This document shows, piece after piece, positions 26,260 through 35,251 of a DNA stretch of 64,000 bases. The notes under the pieces were generated by a model. The model was not told where the DNA came from. It ran no database searches and saw only the letters and a program-made list of their open reading frames with translations. Origin of the DNA: Bacteroidales bacterium UBA5833 (GTDB lineage: Bacteria > Bacteroidota > Bacteroidia > Bacteroidales > Lentimicrobiaceae); NCBI GenBank assembly GCA_002433025.1, contig DJGZ01000073.1:8278-72277 (forward strand), written 5' to 3'. The position numbers and the translations under genes were made by a program. Positions within the stretch are counted from its first letter, which is position 1. Every line of letters begins with the position of its first letter.

Positions 26260-26289
26260 GCCGGTTTAAACCTCCGGATGCTGATTTAC

Positions 26290-26338
26290 AAATATCCCTG
26301 CTCCTTCCTCCAAAAGGCCGGAACAGGGATATTTTTTT
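26290..26338 (+). terminator. Terminator after the TolB-like gene
   Basis: An 11-bp stem AAATATCCCTG (26290-26300) pairs with CAGGGATATTT (26324-26334), ending in a T-run. The loop is 23 bases, with a small inner TTCC/GGAA pairing. Confidence 0.8.
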
Positions 26339-26353
26339 GCACCTGGTATCAGA

Positions 26354-27088
26354 TTAATCCGGTTTCTGCTGTTTGAGCGCTGCTTCCATGGTTATGGCAG
26401 CCGGGAAAAGTATGTTGTTTTCGAGGTGGATATGCTTGTGCAGGTCCTGCTGGAATTCCATGAGCAATTCATAAGTAACCCTGTAGGTATTACAGGCGTC
26501 TTCAGGAGGGGTGTAGCCACTGCTGAGCTCTTCGATCTTTCTGAACCTTTCACCTTCGTTATCATGCTCCTGCAGCATGACGCTGATGGGGTTTGCAACA
26601 CTTCCGAATGCTGCTTCCGGAATTGCGCTGCTGCCTGGCCTGATATTCACCATCTTACGGATGAACGGGAAAAGAACCAGTTCCTCCTTTTTCATGTGTT
26701 TTGTAAGCTCTCCGGCTGATATCCTGAAATGTTCTGCAATTTCATAGACTTCAGGATGCCGGTCGCCATGAGCGTTGGTCACTTTTTCGAGCAGACCGGT
26801 CAGCTGTGGAATGGATTGTTCCACATAGCGATGATGGATTTTTTCGATATAATCGGCAAGAAGGTCTGGCGGCCAGGAACTGAAGTTGTCATTCCCCGTT
26901 ATGGGGCCGGTTGCCGCCTGCGACAGTTCTTCCAACAGGGCTTCATAATTTATGTTTTCCTGCCGGCAGACATCCTGAAGCGGGCGGTTGCCGCGGCAGC
27001 AGAAGTCTATGCCGTATCGCCCGAAGACGGCAGCCGTCCGGTAATCTTCTGTGACATAGCTTCCAATGGTTTTATTCTGATTGTCCAT
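26354..27088 (-). CDS. ric: Iron-sulfur cluster repair di-iron protein (RIC/YtfE/ScdA)
   Basis: The protein restores Fe-S clusters damaged by nitric oxide or oxidants. Its 244 residues show the ScdA-type N-terminal domain with the Cys pair in GIDFCCRGNRPLQDVC. A haemerythrin-like four-helix bundle follows, with His and Glu ligands in YIEKIHHRYVEQSI, LTKHMKKEELVLFPF, MLQEHDNEGERF and HKHIHLENNILFP. It is encoded 11 bases after the NO reductase gene on the same strand, so both defences are made together. Length and ligand set are normal. Confidence 0.95.
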   Translation of the reverse strand: MDNQNKTIGSYVTEDYRTAAVFGRYGIDFCCRGNRPLQDVCRQENINYEALLEELSQAATGPITGNDNFSSWPPDLLADYIEKIHHRYVEQSIPQLTGLLEKVTNAHGDRHPEVYEIAEHFRISAGELTKHMKKEELVLFPFIRKMVNIRPGSSAIPEAAFGSVANPISVMLQEHDNEGERFRKIEELSSGYTPPEDACNTYRVTYELLMEFQQDLHKHIHLENNILFPAAITMEAALKQQKPD

Positions 27089-27099
27089 ATAGTTGATTT

Positions 27100-29337
27100 T
27101 TAACGGATTTTTTTCTGAAAAGCGAGTTTAAATACAAACCAGAACAGGGCCAGGGCGCCTAGGGCGAATACAGTGTCCCCGATGGTCCTGAGCCAGCGGA
27201 AAGTTGTGAGGATGGGTTGCTGCATAAATTCAGCGGAACGGGCATACCACATGCCTTCATTCACGCTGGCAACGGTTTGCATAAATCCGACCGGAAGAAT
27301 GCTCAGGAAGATCATCAGCAGCAGGCCGATGTTGATCGACCAGAATGAGAAACTGAGCAGTTTTTCATTCCAGACCTGCTCACGGTAGAGGCTGCGCAAT
27401 ACGAACAGCATCAGGCCGATGCCAAGCATTCCGTATACGCCGAAAAGTGCTGCATGTCCGTGCACCGGCGTTGTGTTCAGCCCCTGCATGTAATAGAGCG
27501 CGATGGGCGGGTTGATGAGAAAGCCGAAAATGCCTGCACCCAGGAAATTCCAGAATGAAACTGAGAGCAGGCTGTAGATGGGCCATTTATAATCCCTCAG
27601 CCATGCCGTGGATCTGGAAAGCCGGTAGTTGTGGAAAGCTTCGAAACCGATCAGAACAAGGGGGACCACCTCCAGTGCGCTGAAGGTCGCCCCGAGTGCC
27701 ATCACGGCCGTGGGAGTGCCGGTAAAATACAGGTGGTGAAATGTGCCCAGAATACCACCCGAAAGAAAGATAATGGTTGCGAAAAGCACACTTGAAGTGG
27801 CGGTTTTTGTGCGCAGCAATCCCATCCGTACAAAAAGGAAGGCTGCCACAACGGTAGCGAAAACCTCGAAAAAGCCCTCCACCCACAGGTGTACCACCCA
27901 CCAGCGCCAGTATTCGGCTATAGCCAGGTTTGTCTGCCTTCCCCACATCAGTCCGGCGCCGTAGAACAGGGCAATGGCAGCCGAAGCGATCAGAAACAGG
28001 ATCAGCAGGTTCTTTTCCTCCGTTTTACGCCTGAATACCGGAATCAGCGGCCTTACCATCAGCGTGAGCCAGATAAACAATCCGGCGAACAGGAATAGTT
28101 GCCAGAAGCGGCCCAGGTCAACATATTCATAACCCTGATGGCCGAACCAGAAGTTCTCCACATATCCAAGCTTCTGCATTACGCCCATCCATTGTCCGGC
28201 CATTGAACCCAGTACAATGATCAGCAAAGCCACAAAAAGGAAGTTTACACCCAGTTTCTGGTATTTGGGATCGCTGCCCGAAACTGCCGGGGCAATGTAC
28301 AAGCCTGTTGCAAGCCAGGCGGTTGCAATCCAGAAAATGGCCAATTGAACATGCCAGGTACGTGAAATGGCATAAGGCATAAAGCTGGCAAGGGGTATTC
28401 CGTATAGTCCGTCACCCTCCACGCCGTAATGCGCCGTAACTATTCCCATTACAATCTGAAGAAGAATCAGAAAATTGACGATCCAGAAGTATTTCTCCAC
28501 CGCTTTCATCGAGGGCGTGATGTTTTGCCGCATAAGGGGGTCTTCAAGCGGTTTTTCAACTTCAGTCTCTTCTGTTGTTTTTGCATGATAGAATACCAGT
28601 ATTCCTATCCCGATCAGCAGCATGATTACGCTGAAACCGGTCCATAGTACCAGGTCGCCGGTAGGCTTGTTGCCGACGATTTCATCAGGGGGCCAGTTGT
28701 GTGTGTATGTGATGGCTTCCCCCGGCCTTTCTGTGACACACGCCCAGGATGCCCAGAAAAAGAATGCATTCATTTTATACATCCTTTCCGGATCCTTGAT
28801 TGAGTTTACCGGTATGGCATAATCATTACGAAGTTGATGATAATCAGGATTGTCCATAAAAAGACTTTCGTAATGAAGGCTCAGGCTCCGGATGGCCTCA
28901 GCCCTGAGGGGCGATACCGTGATGGTGCCGGTGGATGGATCCCAGGTGTTTTTTCTGAGTTCTTCCTGCAACCTGTGGTTAAGGGCTGCCTGCTGCTCAC
29001 CCGGCAGTTCGTCGTAAGCCCGGCTGAATTCCTGCTTGGACCAGGTGTTCAGTATAAAAACGGCTTCCCTGTGCAGCCAGTCGGCCGACCAGTCGGGTGC
29101 CACATAAGCGCCGTGACCCCACACGCTTCCCACTTCCTGACCGCCGATACTCTGCCAGACATTCTGGCCGTCTTTGATATCCTGACCTGTGAATATAACC
29201 GTTCCATCGCTTGTGACCACTTCCTCAGGAACAGGCGGAGCCTGCTGATAGATCTCATAACCATAATAACCCAGTACGGCAAAGGATATAACCACAACAA
29301 GCGCAAACCCGATCCAGAGTTTTTTTTCATGTTTCAT
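27100..29337 (-). CDS. norB: Quinol-dependent nitric oxide reductase (qNor)
   Basis: This single-subunit inner-membrane enzyme reduces 2 NO to N2O with electrons from quinol. The 745 residues fit qNor: an N-terminal helix, a periplasmic domain fused to the catalytic part (GQNVWQSIGGQEVGSVWGHG and YTHNWPPDEIVGN), then about twelve helices of the haem-copper oxidase fold. Haem and FeB histidine regions are SRTWHVQLAIFWIATAW, YWRWWVVHLWVEGFFEV, GTFHHLYFTGTP and TTPVHGHAALFGVYG. The Glu in LWVEGFFE fits the FeB-near glutamate of NORs. It is followed at 11 bases by ric and preceded by an Rrf2 regulator, which supports NO detoxification rather than full denitrification. Confidence 0.95.
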   Translation of the reverse strand: MKHEKKLWIGFALVVVISFAVLGYYGYEIYQQAPPVPEEVVTSDGTVIFTGQDIKDGQNVWQSIGGQEVGSVWGHGAYVAPDWSADWLHREAVFILNTWSKQEFSRAYDELPGEQQAALNHRLQEELRKNTWDPSTGTITVSPLRAEAIRSLSLHYESLFMDNPDYHQLRNDYAIPVNSIKDPERMYKMNAFFFWASWACVTERPGEAITYTHNWPPDEIVGNKPTGDLVLWTGFSVIMLLIGIGILVFYHAKTTEETEVEKPLEDPLMRQNITPSMKAVEKYFWIVNFLILLQIVMGIVTAHYGVEGDGLYGIPLASFMPYAISRTWHVQLAIFWIATAWLATGLYIAPAVSGSDPKYQKLGVNFLFVALLIIVLGSMAGQWMGVMQKLGYVENFWFGHQGYEYVDLGRFWQLFLFAGLFIWLTLMVRPLIPVFRRKTEEKNLLILFLIASAAIALFYGAGLMWGRQTNLAIAEYWRWWVVHLWVEGFFEVFATVVAAFLFVRMGLLRTKTATSSVLFATIIFLSGGILGTFHHLYFTGTPTAVMALGATFSALEVVPLVLIGFEAFHNYRLSRSTAWLRDYKWPIYSLLSVSFWNFLGAGIFGFLINPPIALYYMQGLNTTPVHGHAALFGVYGMLGIGLMLFVLRSLYREQVWNEKLLSFSFWSINIGLLLMIFLSILPVGFMQTVASVNEGMWYARSAEFMQQPILTTFRWLRTIGDTVFALGALALFWFVFKLAFQKKIR

Positions 29338-29375
29338 ATTGATGGTGTTTTGATGTGAATAATTGTGTTGCTTTC

Positions 29376-29396
29376 CGGACCATTTTTTTTAGTCCG
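29376..29396. repeat. Inverted repeat upstream of the NO reductase gene
   Basis: CGGAC and GTCCG arms are separated by 11 mostly A/T bases, 39 bases before the start codon at 29337. It may be an operator or a hairpin; its spacing differs from the palindrome at 29989-30004. Confidence 0.35.
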
Positions 29397-29492
29397 CTGT
29401 CATTGGCATTCATCCGGTTCCCGGGTAGAATATATGATCACATCGCCCCGGTAATCCGGTAACAGTTACTTTCCGGCTTAGAACATCCTTTC

Positions 29493-29945
29493 TTACTGAT
29501 GAATGTTTACCGGCCTTTTAAGGTATGTTTGCCCGTCCTTCAGTCCGAGTGCCAGCTCTTTGATTTTTGTGTTGTCAAGCACCTGTTTCAGATTATAACG
29601 GATATCGTTGAACTTGTCGTGAACCGGGCACGGCTGGGCCGGGGAGCAATGCTTCAGACCCAGGCCGCAACTGGTGAAAATTGAATCCCCGTCAATAGCC
29701 TTTACTATGTCAGCAACGTTTCTATCTTCTATCTGGGCCGGATTCATCATAAACCCGCCCCGTTGTCCCCTCAGTGAAGTAATAATGCCTGCTTTTGACA
29801 AGGTTTGCAGGATTTTTGAGGTGAAAGCCGCCGGGGAATCTATCTCCGCGGCAATATCATTCAGGAATGTGCGCTCATTCCCCAGCGATTTTCCTGCAAT
29901 ATAAATGCAGGCCCTTATTCCGTATTCACAGGCTTTCGAAAACAT
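29493..29945 (-). CDS. Rrf2 family regulator, probably NO-responsive (NsrR-like)
   Basis: The protein has 150 residues from the ATG at 29943-29945. A winged helix-turn-helix (MFSKACEYGIRACIYIAG to SLRGQRGGFMMNP) is followed by three Cys at 93, 100 and 106 (TSCGLGLKHCSPAQPCPVHD), the set that holds a [2Fe-2S] or [4Fe-4S] cluster in IscR, NsrR and RsrR. NO attack on the cluster relieves repression in NsrR. Its position upstream of norB and ric argues for an NO sensor, though an IscR-type role is not excluded. An upstream in-frame start at 30026 is rejected because the promoter box and palindrome lie inside that stretch. Confidence 0.9.
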   Translation of the reverse strand: MFSKACEYGIRACIYIAGKSLGNERTFLNDIAAEIDSPAAFTSKILQTLSKAGIITSLRGQRGGFMMNPAQIEDRNVADIVKAIDGDSIFTSCGLGLKHCSPAQPCPVHDKFNDIRYNLKQVLDNTKIKELALGLKDGQTYLKRPVNIHQ

Positions 29946-29966
29946 ATCTGCTTTGTTTCTTAGCTG

Positions 29967-29974
29967 CAAAGCTA
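29967..29974 (-). promoter_or_regulatory. -7 promoter box of the Rrf2 regulator gene
   Basis: The minus strand reads TAGCTTTG, a full TAnnTTTG match, 21 bases before the ATG. Confidence 0.6.
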
Positions 29975-29988
29975 TGATATTTTTAAAT

Positions 29989-30004
29989 CGGATAAAAATA
30001 TCCG
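29989..30004. promoter_or_regulatory. Palindrome CGGATA-N4-TATCCG, candidate autoregulatory operator
   Basis: A perfect 6-bp inverted repeat with a four-base A/T centre lies 14 bases upstream of the -7 box, so it would cover the -33 region. That is the place expected for a repressor acting on its own gene. Confidence 0.5.
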
Positions 30005-30196
30005 AATAAAAATTTTGGTTTCTCAAATCCGGATTTCAGGAATCTGAATTTGACTGTCACTGGGAGCAGCAGTTCATCCGGGATGGTGAAGCATGATTCT
30101 GCAGGTTGTATAATTTCTGAAATACCCGGCTCACTGCTTCTTCAACGGTTCATATAATTGAATTTGCCGATAATCAGATCCGGTATCCGTTTTTAT

Positions 30197-30204
30197 TACT
30201 TTTG
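30197..30204 (+). promoter_or_regulatory. -7 promoter box of the GH97 gene
   Basis: TACTTTTG is a full TAnnTTTG match. It overlaps the first bases of an upstream in-frame start (30202), so it favours the ATG at 30283. Confidence 0.5.
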
Positions 30205-30282
30205 ATCAGTGCAAACCCACCTTCGAAGAGGTCAGTTTTTTTTATCGGTAAACCGGAACGCTGTTTATTAAACTATTTGAAT

Positions 30283-32247
30283 ATGAATCGATTGACATCT
30301 TATATTGCCGCTTTTTGTTTCCTGATTGTTATGCCGGTTAAGGGTCAGTACACAGTTACATCTCCTGACGGAAAACTTGCTTTAAAGGTTAATCCCGCCG
30401 GGAACATCGGTTTTACCGTTTTTATGGAAGGAAAGGAAACGTGTTCCGTATCGCGGCTGGGCCTGGAACTGGCATCAGGGGAAGCACTGCCGGCGCCCGG
30501 CACAAAGCCCGCAATCTTCCGCAGCAGCGGTTTAACGGAGTATCAGGCAGTGGTCCCGGTGAAGTACCGGCAGGCGTCCTATCCTTTCAACTGCCTGGAA
30601 CTGAAGTACCGGAACGGACCAGCCATTGAATTCAGGGTATATAACGACGGCGTGGCATACAGGTTTATCACTTCGCGCAAAGGGATGCTTAAAGTAAAGA
30701 ACGAAGAGATGCGGCTGAACTTCCCGGAAGGTTCAGAAGTGCATTTCCCCCGCGAAAACAGCATGTATTCGCATTACGAACGGCCTTACCTGCATCGGCC
30801 TGTTGACAGTATTGCCCCCGGTGATTTTTGTTCCCTCCCGGTCTTATTTACGGCCCCCGGAAAAGTCCGGGTGCTCTTTACGGAAGCCGATCTGATTGGT
30901 TACCCGAATGCATTTCTGAAGAAAAATACAGACAATGGCTTCCGGGCTGTGTTTCCTGAGGTTGTGCAGAAAGCCCTTCCGCGAGGCGGAACCTCTGACC
31001 GCTCGGAGGATATTGCGGAACAGGCCGGCTATATTGCTGAAACACCGGGCGGACGGAGCTTCCCCTGGAGGGTATTTGCAGTTTCACAACATGATGCTTC
31101 CATTGCCGGGAGCGATCTGGTTTACCGGCTTTCGCGACCTTCGGAACTAAAAGATACTGAGTGGATCCGTCCCGGCAAGGTTGCCTGGGACTGGTACAAC
31201 GCCAACAATATCACCGGCGTGGATTTCAGATCGGGGATCAATACGGAAACCTACAGGTATTACATAGATTTTGCGGCTGCTTACGGGATTGAGTATGTGA
31301 TTCTGGATGAAGGCTGGTCGAAAACCACAACCAATGTATTGGAAACCATTCCTGAAATTGATTTGCCGGAGCTGATTGAATATGCAGCTTCGAAGCAGGT
31401 GGGGATTATCCTGTGGTTACTTTGGCATCCGCTCAACGGAAATGAGGAGAAAATTCTTTCATCATACCGGGAGTGGGGCGTAAAAGGGGTAAAGGTCGAT
31501 TTTATGCAGCGTGCCGATCAGGGAATGGTTAATTCATATGAAAAAATTGCCGCGGTGGCGGCGGCCAATCATTTATTGGTCGATTTTCACGGGGCTTACA
31601 AGCCGGCCGGACTAAACCGGGCATATCCGAATGTGCTGTCGTTCGAAGGCGTTATGGGCAACGAGAACAACAAATGGAGCACATACGCCAACCCGGAACA
31701 TAACGTCACCCTGCCTTTTATCAGGATGGTGGCCGGCCCAATGGATTACACCCCCGGCGCCATGCGGAATGCACAAAAGGATGACTTCTGTATTAACTTC
31801 GACAATCCTTCAAGCCTGGGTACGCGCGCGCATCAGGTGGCCATGTATGTGATTTATGAAAGCCCGCTGCAGATGCTGTGCGATGCTCCTTCGCTTTACC
31901 TCCGCGAACCTGAAATCCCTGCATTTATCAGCCGGATACCGGTTGTGTGGGATGAAACCAGGGTGTTGCAAGGGGAGGTTGGTGATTATATTCTGATTGC
32001 CCGGCGAAACGGGGACACCTGGTACCTGGCCGCCATGACCGACTGGTCGCCGAGGAATCTGGAAATCGGTCTGTCTTTTCTTGGGGAGGGAGTCTATCAG
32101 GCGACCATTTTTAAGGATGGGCCGAATGCAGATAAAAATGCCGCGGATTACCTGATCAGAAATCAAAATGTCCGCAGAAATGACAAGATCCACTTTAATC
32201 TGGCTCCCGGGGGAGGCTGGACGGCCATTGTCAGCCCGGCAAATTAG
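30283..32247 (+). CDS. Glycoside hydrolase family 97, probable retaining alpha-galactosidase
   Basis: The 654 residues begin with a signal peptide (SYIAAFCFLIVMPVKGQ) and the GH97 N-terminal beta-sandwich (YTVTSPDGKLALKV). The TIM barrel follows (VAWDWYNANN, YVILDEGW, IILWLLWHP, KGVKVDFMQRADQGM, LLVDFHGAYKPAGL, LSFEGVMGNE). GH97 has two mechanistic groups: inverting alpha-glucosidases such as SusB, and retaining alpha-galactosidases with an Asp nucleophile in the VKxDF strand. Asp406 in KVDFMQR fits the second, and Glu455 in SFEGVMG may be the acid/base. The gene lies close to galM and galK. It is expected in the periplasm. Confidence 0.88.
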   Translation: MNRLTSYIAAFCFLIVMPVKGQYTVTSPDGKLALKVNPAGNIGFTVFMEGKETCSVSRLGLELASGEALPAPGTKPAIFRSSGLTEYQAVVPVKYRQASYPFNCLELKYRNGPAIEFRVYNDGVAYRFITSRKGMLKVKNEEMRLNFPEGSEVHFPRENSMYSHYERPYLHRPVDSIAPGDFCSLPVLFTAPGKVRVLFTEADLIGYPNAFLKKNTDNGFRAVFPEVVQKALPRGGTSDRSEDIAEQAGYIAETPGGRSFPWRVFAVSQHDASIAGSDLVYRLSRPSELKDTEWIRPGKVAWDWYNANNITGVDFRSGINTETYRYYIDFAAAYGIEYVILDEGWSKTTTNVLETIPEIDLPELIEYAASKQVGIILWLLWHPLNGNEEKILSSYREWGVKGVKVDFMQRADQGMVNSYEKIAAVAAANHLLVDFHGAYKPAGLNRAYPNVLSFEGVMGNENNKWSTYANPEHNVTLPFIRMVAGPMDYTPGAMRNAQKDDFCINFDNPSSLGTRAHQVAMYVIYESPLQMLCDAPSLYLREPEIPAFISRIPVVWDETRVLQGEVGDYILIARRNGDTWYLAAMTDWSPRNLEIGLSFLGEGVYQATIFKDGPNADKNAADYLIRNQNVRRNDKIHFNLAPGGGWTAIVSPAN

Positions 32248-32320
32248 CTACAGAAGACCTTTGAACAAATCCGGTAATTTTATCAACAAAATAAAACGAA
32301 ACGGTCACTGACCTGCAATT

Positions 32321-32935
32321 ATGATCTTCTTCACCAAACTGGGCATACTGCTGATTGGTTTTGTTTATGCAGGGTTGATGCCTTATACTATCCGGAAAGC
32401 CATTGGTCATCTAAGGTTCGACCTTAAAAGGCATACCCTCAGTTTTTTGAGCAATACAGAATTATACGGAGAAATTTACCGTAAGGCATACAAAAGAATG
32501 CTGTTTATTACGGCCATTCTTACCTATATATTTTTCTGGCTGATGACCTGGTTTTATAACCTCGGAGCGTATGAAAAGCTGATGCGTAACATCGACATTT
32601 GTTTTGCTTCCATCACTCTGCTGGCTTTTCTGCCGCACAACCTCAGGCCCGTAAGCCTGAAGAGCCTGGCGCCTTCGTTGCAGCGCATCCTGCACAACCT
32701 GTTGGCGGTGGTAGTATTCATTGCCCTGCCTTTGCTGATTATCAGTTTTCAGGTAACCCTGATGCCTTATGCCCGCTTTGCAGGGCTTTCGGGGTTGGTT
32801 GTTATTCTGGTGGTGCTGGTGCTTACCCTGATTTCCCTGTTCAAGCAGGGAATCAATGGTGCCACCGAGCTGGTGCTGATCAATGGAATCAGCATCTGGA
32901 CCATTTACATCACTTTTCTTACCATGCTTCACTGA
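32321..32935 (+). CDS. Polytopic membrane protein of unknown function
   Basis: The 204-residue hydrophobic protein has about six transmembrane helices: LGILLIGFVYAGLMP (7-21), MLFITAILTYIFFWLMTWFY (61-80), a helix near 92-104, LLAVVVFIALPLLIISFQV (124-142), LSGLVVILVVLVLTLISLF and LVLINGISIWTIYITFL. A charged loop (RKAIGHLRFDLKRHTL) follows the first helix. No domain was recognised. It lies 74 bases downstream of the GH97 gene on the same strand and could be cotranscribed, but nothing ties its function to sugar use. Confidence 0.6.
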   Translation: MIFFTKLGILLIGFVYAGLMPYTIRKAIGHLRFDLKRHTLSFLSNTELYGEIYRKAYKRMLFITAILTYIFFWLMTWFYNLGAYEKLMRNIDICFASITLLAFLPHNLRPVSLKSLAPSLQRILHNLLAVVVFIALPLLIISFQVTLMPYARFAGLSGLVVILVVLVLTLISLFKQGINGATELVLINGISIWTIYITFLTMLH

Positions 32936-33132
32936 TCTTAGCTTTTAATGTCCGGGGCATGGATATGGTGCCATCCTAAGTAGTACTGAACGGAGCTAAA
33001 CGAGTGACATTTCTTTTTCAAGTTGCTGATTATTGGTATATTGCATTTTCCGGATACGATGACCCACCGGGTTTTCAACCATGACGGCAGGGGTTGTTTA
33101 TAACATATATTTAAAATTTCCGCTGAATGCCG

Positions 33133-33140
33133 TAAGTTTG
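33133..33140 (+). promoter_or_regulatory. -7 promoter box of the transketolase gene
   Basis: TAAGTTTG is a full TAnnTTTG match, 55 bases before the ATG at 33196. Confidence 0.5.
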
Positions 33141-33195
33141 CCTGTCGAAAATGGCAAGCATATTCTTTTGTTAACAACCTCTATAACAGCAATTC

Positions 33196-35235
33196 ATGAG
33201 CAAAGATCTTACCACTCTGGCTGCCGATAACATCCGCATCCTTTCTGCAGCAATGGTTGAGAAAGCCAGGTCGGGGCATCCCGGCGGCGCGATGGGCGGA
33301 GCCGATTTTATACATATTCTCTACACGGAATACCTCCGGTATGACCCTTCGGATATGACCTGGCACATGCGCGACCGTTTCTTTCTCGATCCCGGGCATA
33401 TGTCGCCCATGCTTTATTCGGTGCTGGCCCTTTCGGGGAATTACAGCATCGATGATCTGAAGAATTTCAGGCAGTGGGGGAGCGTAACACCCGGTCATCC
33501 TGAGGTGGATCAGGCCCGTGGGGTGGAGAATACATCTGGTCCGTTGGGACAGGGTCATGCCATGGCCATCGGCGCTGCCATTGCGGAACGTTTTCTGTGT
33601 GCCCGCTTCGGCGAATGGATGTCGCATAAGACTTATGCTTATATCTCGGATGGAGGGATTCAGGAAGAAATTTCGCAGTCAGCCGGCAGGATTGCCGGTC
33701 ACCTCGGGCTGAGCAACCTGGTCATGTTTTTCGACAGCAACGACATTCAGCTGTCGACCGATACCCATGTTGTTACCAGTGAAAATACCGCGATGAAATA
33801 TGAAGCCTGGGGCTGGAATGTAATGACCATTGACGGAAATGATCATTCAGCCATCCGTGCGGCGCTGGATGCTGCCCAACTTGAGCGGGAGCGGCCCACC
33901 CTGATCATCGGTAAAACCGTAATGGGCAAAGGAGCGCTCACGGCCGATGGAGAGAGTTTCGAGCGCAAATGTGCTACCCACGGCATGCCGCTGGGTGAGT
34001 CAGGTGCTTCATTTGAAAAGTCCATCGCCAATTTGGGAGGGAATCCCGGTGATCCGTTTGCAGTTTTTCCGGAAGTAGCTGCCTTGTATGCAGAAAAGCG
34101 GGCTGAAAAGACAAAAGCGGCGAAGGAAAGAAAAGCATTGCAGCAAAAATGGGCAGACGATAATCCTTCCCTGGCAGGCAGACTTGATTTATATCTGTCA
34201 GGAAAACTACCTGAACTGGATTTCGGCAGTGTGGTTCAGAAACCGGGTATAGCTACCCGCGCCGCTTCATCGGCCATTCTCGCATACCTTGCTCAAAACG
34301 TGGGAAATATGATTGTTTCGTCTGCCGACCTTGCCAACAGCGACAAGACCGACGGGTTCCTGAAACAAACCAAACCTCTGGCCAAGGGCGATTTCAGCGG
34401 TGCATTCCTGCAGGCGGGCGTCAGTGAACTGACCATGGCGGCCATTTGTAACGGCATTGCCCTGCATGGCGGGGTATGGGCCGCCTGCGGCACTTTCTTC
34501 GTGTTCAGCGATTATATGAAACCGGCCGTCAGGCTTTCGGCATTGATGGGATTGCCTGTCAAATATATCTGGACGCATGATGCCTTCAGGGTGGGAGAGG
34601 ACGGGCCCACACATCAGCCCGTTGAACAGGAAGCACAGATCAGGTTGCTGGAGCAGATGAAAAACCACCACGGCGCCATGAGCCTGCTGGCCCTTCGTCC
34701 GGCAGATGCCGCCGAAACCTCGGTGGCCTGGAAACTTGCCATGGAGAATACCTCAACGCCAACAGCGCTAATCCTGTCACGGCAAAATATCAGCGATCTG
34801 CCTGTAGCAGAGGGGGCAACACCATACAATTCAGCACTTCGCGCCGCAAGTGGAGCCTATGTTGTTCAGGATTGTGAAGGAACTCCCGATGTGATCCTGC
34901 TTGCCAGCGGATCTGAGGTTTCAACCCTGGTTGCAGGTGCAGCATTGCTGATGGCTGAAAACAATCTGAAAATCAGGATTGTTTCAGTAATATCTGAAGG
35001 ATTGTTCCGCCAGCAGGATCAGGCTTACCAGCACAAAGTTATGCTGCCGGGTGTACCCGTATTCGGACTGACCGCCGGATTGCCGGTTACCCTTTCAGGA
35101 CTGGTTGGCGAAAATGGCAGGGTCTGGGGCCTCGACCACTTTGGTTACTCCGCTCCGGCAAAGGTGCTGGATGAAAAGTTCGGATTTACCCCTGAAAATG
35201 TAGCCTTACAGGTAAAAGAATACCTGGGCTTATAG
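33196..35235 (+). CDS. tkt: Transketolase
   Basis: This thiamine-diphosphate enzyme of the non-oxidative pentose phosphate pathway moves two-carbon units between sugar phosphates. The 679 residues hold the full set: KARSGHPGGAMGGAD (23-37), TSGPLGQGHAMAIG near 113-126, the ThDP/metal motif around residue 151 (YISDGGIQEEIS), the pyrimidine domain with FVFSDYMKPAVRL and THDAFRVGEDGPTHQPVEQE, and the C-terminal domain with VILLASGSEVSTL. The usual GDG of the ThDP motif reads SDG at 151-153, a variant I believe other Bacteroidota transketolases share. It lies on its own with a promoter box and is followed by convergent galM. Confidence 0.95.
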   Translation: MSKDLTTLAADNIRILSAAMVEKARSGHPGGAMGGADFIHILYTEYLRYDPSDMTWHMRDRFFLDPGHMSPMLYSVLALSGNYSIDDLKNFRQWGSVTPGHPEVDQARGVENTSGPLGQGHAMAIGAAIAERFLCARFGEWMSHKTYAYISDGGIQEEISQSAGRIAGHLGLSNLVMFFDSNDIQLSTDTHVVTSENTAMKYEAWGWNVMTIDGNDHSAIRAALDAAQLERERPTLIIGKTVMGKGALTADGESFERKCATHGMPLGESGASFEKSIANLGGNPGDPFAVFPEVAALYAEKRAEKTKAAKERKALQQKWADDNPSLAGRLDLYLSGKLPELDFGSVVQKPGIATRAASSAILAYLAQNVGNMIVSSADLANSDKTDGFLKQTKPLAKGDFSGAFLQAGVSELTMAAICNGIALHGGVWAACGTFFVFSDYMKPAVRLSALMGLPVKYIWTHDAFRVGEDGPTHQPVEQEAQIRLLEQMKNHHGAMSLLALRPADAAETSVAWKLAMENTSTPTALILSRQNISDLPVAEGATPYNSALRAASGAYVVQDCEGTPDVILLASGSEVSTLVAGAALLMAENNLKIRIVSVISEGLFRQQDQAYQHKVMLPGVPVFGLTAGLPVTLSGLVGENGRVWGLDHFGYSAPAKVLDEKFGFTPENVALQVKEYLGL

Positions 35236-35251
35236 CCGGCGATTCTGCCAT

